The position numbers and the translations under genes are program-made. A stretch of DNA of 8,864 nt, from assembly GCA_026990615.1 (NCBI GenBank), contig JALXDB010000041.1, positions 1 to 8,864 on the forward strand, in the 5' to 3' direction. This document shows, piece by piece, positions 5,525 through 8,864 of this stretch. Within the stretch, counting starts at the first letter, position 1. Each line of letters opens with the position of its first letter. The notes beneath the pieces are model-generated. The model saw nothing but the letters and a program-made list of their open reading frames with translations, made no database searches and was not told where the DNA came from. Origin of the DNA: Spirochaetota bacterium (GTDB taxonomy: Bacteria > Spirochaetota > B62-G9).

Positions 5525-7093
5525 TTGGAGATTTCAAAAACCATAACAAACATGAATTTTAAGAGCATTTTATTCAAACAGGGAAGTACCAAAAGATATA
5601 CCAATGAAATGGTTGAAAATCCTGATATGTTCAAAGATCTGAATATTGACAAAATAATAGATGGTATAACAGCCGGTAAAAAGGAATACGACTTAAAAAT
5701 ATTTTTCTTTTTAAAACCAAAAGATATGGAGGAAATCATCTACAGACAGGAAATAATGAAAGACCTCCAGGACGAAAGGATTTTTGTAATTATAAATAAT
5801 TTCTCAAAAAGCATGCTGGAAGTAAAAAGCTATCTAAAAAATTCCAGAGACTACTACTATGAATTGCAAAAAGAAAGGTGGCTATTAGAGGCCATCAATG
5901 TATACTGCAACGCCGTTTCTAAACTGCAGAAAGAGCTACAGAAAGTTAATTTAAAATCAGAAGGATTAATCAGTTTTAGAGATTACCTCGATTTTTACTG
6001 TGGATCCGAGGAGTTTGTGGAGCTGAAGAGAGAGGCCAGTGATATACTAAATGAACTTTCCTGTATTCAATACTGCTTATTTATTAGAGACAACGTAATA
6101 AAAGTTAAAAAGTACGAAAACGAACCTGATTATTATAGAGAGATTGAAAAGGATTTTGAAAGATTTAATAGCAAAAATGAGAATCTATATAAAATAGAAA
6201 TTGTAGATTCACTCCATATGAACCATATAGAGGCCGAGATACTTGAACGGGTCAGTAAAATCTACAGCAATACATTTTCCAGACTAAAAGATATATGGAA
6301 CACAAAAAAGGATTTCATTTCAGATATTATCTCATCTTTTGATAAAGAAGTACAATTTTATATATCTTACATTGAATTTATGAATAGTTTGGAGTACAAA
6401 GGCCTAAAATTCTGTTATCCTGAATTTTCCATCGCACATGACAATTTCCAAGTTAAAAATGGATTTAATATGGCTCTTGCCTACGGGCTTTTGTTCAGTG
6501 ATGAACCTGTCATTTTAAACAGTTTCAGGTTTGACAGAGATAGATATATCATGGTTGTTACGGGACCAAACCAGGGAGGGAAAACAACTTTTGCCAGGAT
6601 GATAGGCCAGATCCTTTATTTTGCGAACCTCGGTTTACCTGTACCTGGAGAAAAGGCAACCGTTCCCATGTTTGATCATATATTTACTCATTTTGAAAGA
6701 CAGGAAGAAGTGGGAACCCTTAAAGGGAAACTTGAAGAGGAGCTTACCAGGTTATATAAAATTATAAAGAGGACTAAATCAAATAGTGTTTTGATATTGA
6801 ATGAGATTTTTACATCTACTACTCTTGAGGATGCTGAGTTTTTGAGCAGAAAATTGATAGAATTAATATCCCAAAAAAAACTGTTAACGGTATGGGTAAC
6901 CTTTCTCTACGAAATAGTAAATTACAGTGAGAATATTATCAGCATGGTAAGTACAGTTCTTAAAGATGATCCTTCGGTTAGAACATTTAAGATAGTTGAA
7001 AAACAACCGGATGGTCTGGCATATGCCATTTCGATGGCTCGAAAATACCAATTAACCTATAATGATTTAAAAGAAAGATTGATGAAAAGATGA
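5525..7093 (+). CDS. Divergent MutS-like ATPase, first of a tandem pair
   Basis: 522 residues from a TTG start (ATG at 5552 would give 513). The C-terminal third (about 335-522) is a MutS domain V-type ATPase: Walker A GPNQGGKT (347-354), then IFTHFERQEE (386-395), GKLEEELTRL (401-410), and Walker B VLILNE (422-427) followed by IFTSTTLED. In MutS, Walker B has Asp-Glu and a THF motif follows; here the Asp is Asn and the switch position reads VTFLYE with Phe460 for His. Residues about 85-340 look largely helical, like the lever/clamp part of MutS. There is no room for the mismatch-recognition and connector domains and no Smr domain, so canonical mismatch repair is unlikely. The N-terminus carries IIYRQEIMKD (71-80), shared with the next gene. 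The stop overlaps the next ATG in ATGA, so the two are translationally coupled. Function unknown. Confidence 0.85.
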   Translation: MEISKTITNMNFKSILFKQGSTKRYTNEMVENPDMFKDLNIDKIIDGITAGKKEYDLKIFFFLKPKDMEEIIYRQEIMKDLQDERIFVIINNFSKSMLEVKSYLKNSRDYYYELQKERWLLEAINVYCNAVSKLQKELQKVNLKSEGLISFRDYLDFYCGSEEFVELKREASDILNELSCIQYCLFIRDNVIKVKKYENEPDYYREIEKDFERFNSKNENLYKIEIVDSLHMNHIEAEILERVSKIYSNTFSRLKDIWNTKKDFISDIISSFDKEVQFYISYIEFMNSLEYKGLKFCYPEFSIAHDNFQVKNGFNMALAYGLLFSDEPVILNSFRFDRDRYIMVVTGPNQGGKTTFARMIGQILYFANLGLPVPGEKATVPMFDHIFTHFERQEEVGTLKGKLEEELTRLYKIIKRTKSNSVLILNEIFTSTTLEDAEFLSRKLIELISQKKLLTVWVTFLYEIVNYSENIISMVSTVLKDDPSVRTFKIVEKQPDGLAYAISMARKYQLTYNDLKERLMKR

Positions 7094-8580
7094 ATCCTTT
7101 TCTGCTTTTTAAAGATAAAAGTTTAACGTTACAGAAAGATTTTAGCAGCAGGGATGAGGCGCTTCTTGATGATTTAGGTATTGAGCCTATTCTCCAGGCA
7201 ATGTCTGAAGGGGATGAACTGATCTACCAGTCATCAAAAACTGTTCTACTCAACATTTTAACCGATGCAGAATCTATCCATTACAGGCAGGAAATACTTA
7301 GAGACTGTTTAAAAAACCAGGATACTGTTAGAAGATTCTATGAAATATCTACACAAACTGTTGAAAGAGAAAAAAATATATACTTTGGATTTTTCGGTAG
7401 AAATGCTGATTCTATGCTAAGCAGGTCAATAGAAGTTTTCGAGATGTTTATAGACGAATTTTATGCAGTCAAAAAGATTATTACTGAAAATATAAATAAC
7501 TTTAACTCTCCAGGATTCAGAAATCTGTTTGATATTTTTACAGATGAACTCAACGATACATATCTATCGAAACTGCTCTCACACCTTAAAAATTTAAGGT
7601 TCAAAAGAGGAATGCTTATAAGCGCCGGTCTGGGAAAGGGAAATAAAGGAGTGGATTATACCATCAGAAAAGAATTAGAAAACGAAAATAGAATTATAAA
7701 AAGAATTATGAACTTGAAAAACGGATATTCGGTTATTACAGTAAATGAAAATGATTTAAGTGGTATGAGGGCTCTATCCGATATAAAGGCAAAGAGTATC
7801 GCTAAAACAGCCACTTTGCTTGCGAGTTCTGCAGATCATGTTCTGAATTTCTTTAAAACATTTCAAATTGAAATAGGTTTTTACATCGGCGCATTAAATC
7901 TTTACAACAGATTAAAAAACCTGAACCTTCCCATCAGCTTTCCAGAAATTGTTCTAAACGATGATTTTGTTATCAAATCAAACAATCTTTACGATATCGC
8001 CCTTTCTTTATCTCTGAACGGTAGAGTTATAAAAAACAGAATAGAAAATATAAATAGGAATCCCGTTATTATTACAGGAGCAAACAAAGGTGGAAAAACA
8101 ACATTACTCAGAAGCATAGGCCAATCCCAACTGCTAATGCAATCAGGCATGTTTGTACCCGCGGACTTTTACACTTCAAATATCAGCAATGGAATATTCA
8201 CCCACTTTATACGTGAAGAAGATTCAGAGTTAAAAAGCGGCAAACTTGACGAAGAATTAAACAGAATGAACGATATAGCAAACAATTTAAGCAAGTACTC
8301 TATTCTCCTGTTTAATGAATCATTTGAAACAACAAATGAAATTGAAGGTTCGGAAATTGGCAGACAGATAGTTGAAGCTCTTGTAGAAAATAAAGTGAGA
8401 GTGGTTTTTGTTACTCACCTTTATACCCTGGCAAGGCATTTCCTAAAGAAGTACAACGGTAAAGCGCTTTTTTTGAGAGCAGAAAGAGGGAACAATGGAG
8501 AAAGAACTTTTAAGATAAAGCCGGGAAATCCCCTATCAACAAGTTTTGGGGTGGATCTTTATCACACTATTTTTAAATAG
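7090..8580 (+). CDS. Divergent MutS-like ATPase, second of a tandem pair
   Basis: 496 residues, a diverged paralogue of the preceding protein. The ATPase core contains Walker A GANKGGKT (330-337), IFTHFIREED (369-378), GKLDEELNRM (384-393), Walker B ILLFNE (405-410) and the switch motif VTHLYTLARHF (441-451). Walker B again has Asn-Glu rather than Asp-Glu, but His443 is kept, unlike its partner. IHYRQEILRD (63-72) matches the partner's N-terminal motif. Residues about 75-320 are probably mostly helical. No mismatch-binding domain, Smr domain, signal peptide or membrane segment is visible. The start ATG sits inside the 4-base overlap with the upstream stop and has only a weak purine stretch, so it probably relies on ribosomes finishing the first gene. 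MutS-family ATPases are dimers, so a heterodimer with the first protein is likely by inference. Activity and substrate are unknown. Confidence 0.85.
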   Translation: MNPFLLFKDKSLTLQKDFSSRDEALLDDLGIEPILQAMSEGDELIYQSSKTVLLNILTDAESIHYRQEILRDCLKNQDTVRRFYEISTQTVEREKNIYFGFFGRNADSMLSRSIEVFEMFIDEFYAVKKIITENINNFNSPGFRNLFDIFTDELNDTYLSKLLSHLKNLRFKRGMLISAGLGKGNKGVDYTIRKELENENRIIKRIMNLKNGYSVITVNENDLSGMRALSDIKAKSIAKTATLLASSADHVLNFFKTFQIEIGFYIGALNLYNRLKNLNLPISFPEIVLNDDFVIKSNNLYDIALSLSLNGRVIKNRIENINRNPVIITGANKGGKTTLLRSIGQSQLLMQSGMFVPADFYTSNISNGIFTHFIREEDSELKSGKLDEELNRMNDIANNLSKYSILLFNESFETTNEIEGSEIGRQIVEALVENKVRVVFVTHLYTLARHFLKKYNGKALFLRAERGNNGERTFKIKPGNPLSTSFGVDLYHTIFK

Positions 8581-8586
8581 TTTTTT
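8566..8586 (+). terminator. Weak terminator-like hairpin at the end of the MutS-like pair
   Basis: ACTATT (8566-8571) and AATAGT (8576-8581) form a 6-bp stem with a TTTA loop, overlapping the stop codon and followed by TTTTT. Only one pair is G-C, so its efficiency is doubtful, but its position at the end of the operon fits. Confidence 0.35.
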
Positions 8587-8784
8587 GTTAATTCATTTAA
8601 ATAGATAACGTATAATATTTTCGCACTTTTAAATAAAAAAAGGTTCTCCAACTGGCCGAAAAATACATATCAAATCTCAAAACCATGAAGAGGACAAATA
8701 AAGATTGTTGATACAACTAAACTCCCATATCCTTTATTTAGTCTTTCTTTAACAATTCTTTCTTCAATTGATTATTGGCTGTGA
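8587..8784. other. AT-rich intergenic region without a recognisable gene
   Basis: No convincing open frame on either strand. A perfect TATAAT occurs at 8611-8616 but its -35 (TTAATT) is poor and no gene follows. AAATAAAG (8696-8703) and CTTTATTT (8732-8739) are complementary arms enclosing a small GTTG-ATA-CAAC hairpin; this may end transcripts from the minus strand, but it could be chance in AT-rich DNA. Confidence 0.4.
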
Positions 8785-8864
8785 TTATTGACTGGAAATT
8801 TCACTGCTTTCAAGGGCTAATCGTTTCTTTTCTATAAATATACTGATAACAACAGATCCTATGA
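8785..8864 (-). CDS. Possible 3' end of a minus-strand gene at the right edge
   Basis: Reading leftward from the edge on the minus strand, 25 codons are open before TAA (8785-8787). They read IGSVVISIFIEKKRLALESS and five more residues: a hydrophobic stretch followed by a charged tail, like the end of a membrane protein. After the stop, a different frame of the same strand reads TANNQLKKELLKKD and ends at 8738-8740, which hints that the gene may once have continued through a frameshift. The fragment is too short to identify. Confidence 0.25.
   Translation of the reverse strand, partial: IGSVVISIFIEKKRLALESSEISSQ

Noticed and set aside
5525..8580. Naming the pair as MutS or MutS2 mismatch-repair proteins
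   Set aside because: Only the ATPase part resembles MutS. Length, missing N-terminal recognition region, missing Smr domain and altered Walker B argue against either name.
8588..8616. Promoter with perfect TATAAT after the MutS-like pair
   Set aside because: The -35 matches only 3 of 6 bases and no gene lies downstream on the + strand within the window; AT-rich DNA yields such boxes by chance.
1..8864. CRISPR array, insertion sequence or direct-repeat cluster
   Set aside because: No regularly spaced repeats, transposase-like frames or terminal inverted repeats with target duplications were found on reading through.

Overview
The window reads left to right on the + strand and holds three transcription blocks. 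The first is the end of a tungstate/molybdate ABC transporter operon (wtpABC-like). The second is a complete monosaccharide-type ABC transporter: binding protein, single-domain ATPase and permease. The third is a tandem pair of divergent MutS-like ATPases whose genes overlap by 4 bases. No tRNA, rRNA, CRISPR array, insertion sequence or transposase gene was seen.

The host looks like a low-GC diderm bacterium, probably an anaerobe. The sugar-binding protein has a cleavable Sec signal with an AFA site and no lipobox cysteine, which fits a periplasm rather than a Gram-positive lipoprotein. Shine-Dalgarno sites are purine rich (AAGGAGG before the binding protein). Arginine AGA/AGG and isoleucine ATA codons are frequent throughout. 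High-affinity tungstate uptake is common in anaerobes with tungsten or molybdenum oxidoreductases. Lineages such as Thermotogota, Spirochaetota or Deferribacterota are possible, but the sequence does not decide between them.

Layout: 1-278, C-terminal end of the oxyanion-binding protein; 279-422, spacer with a small hairpin and a TTGACA box; 423-1205, permease; 1213-2250, ATPase with a C-terminal TOBE/MOP-like domain. 2251-2445 is the regulatory region of the sugar operon, with a very good extended -10 promoter and a 6-2-6 inverted repeat on the expected start point. 2446-3438 is the sugar-binding protein and 3440-4207 its ATPase. A 13-bp-stem intrinsic terminator follows at 4212-4254, inside the operon. 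4294-5283 is the sugar permease. 5284-5524 is a non-coding region with a candidate promoter and three inverted repeats. 5525-7093 and 7090-8580 are the MutS-like pair. 8581-8864 is AT rich and holds at most the 3' end of a minus-strand gene at the right edge.

The most interesting part is the MutS-like pair. Both proteins carry a MutS-type ATPase at the C-terminus and share an N-terminal YRQEI motif, but both are too short for, and lack, the mismatch-recognition region of MutS and the Smr nuclease of MutS2. Both have Asn in place of the Walker B Asp, and only the second keeps the switch-motif His. They look like a coupled heterodimer with non-equivalent active sites and a role other than classical mismatch repair. 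That role cannot be read from the sequence.
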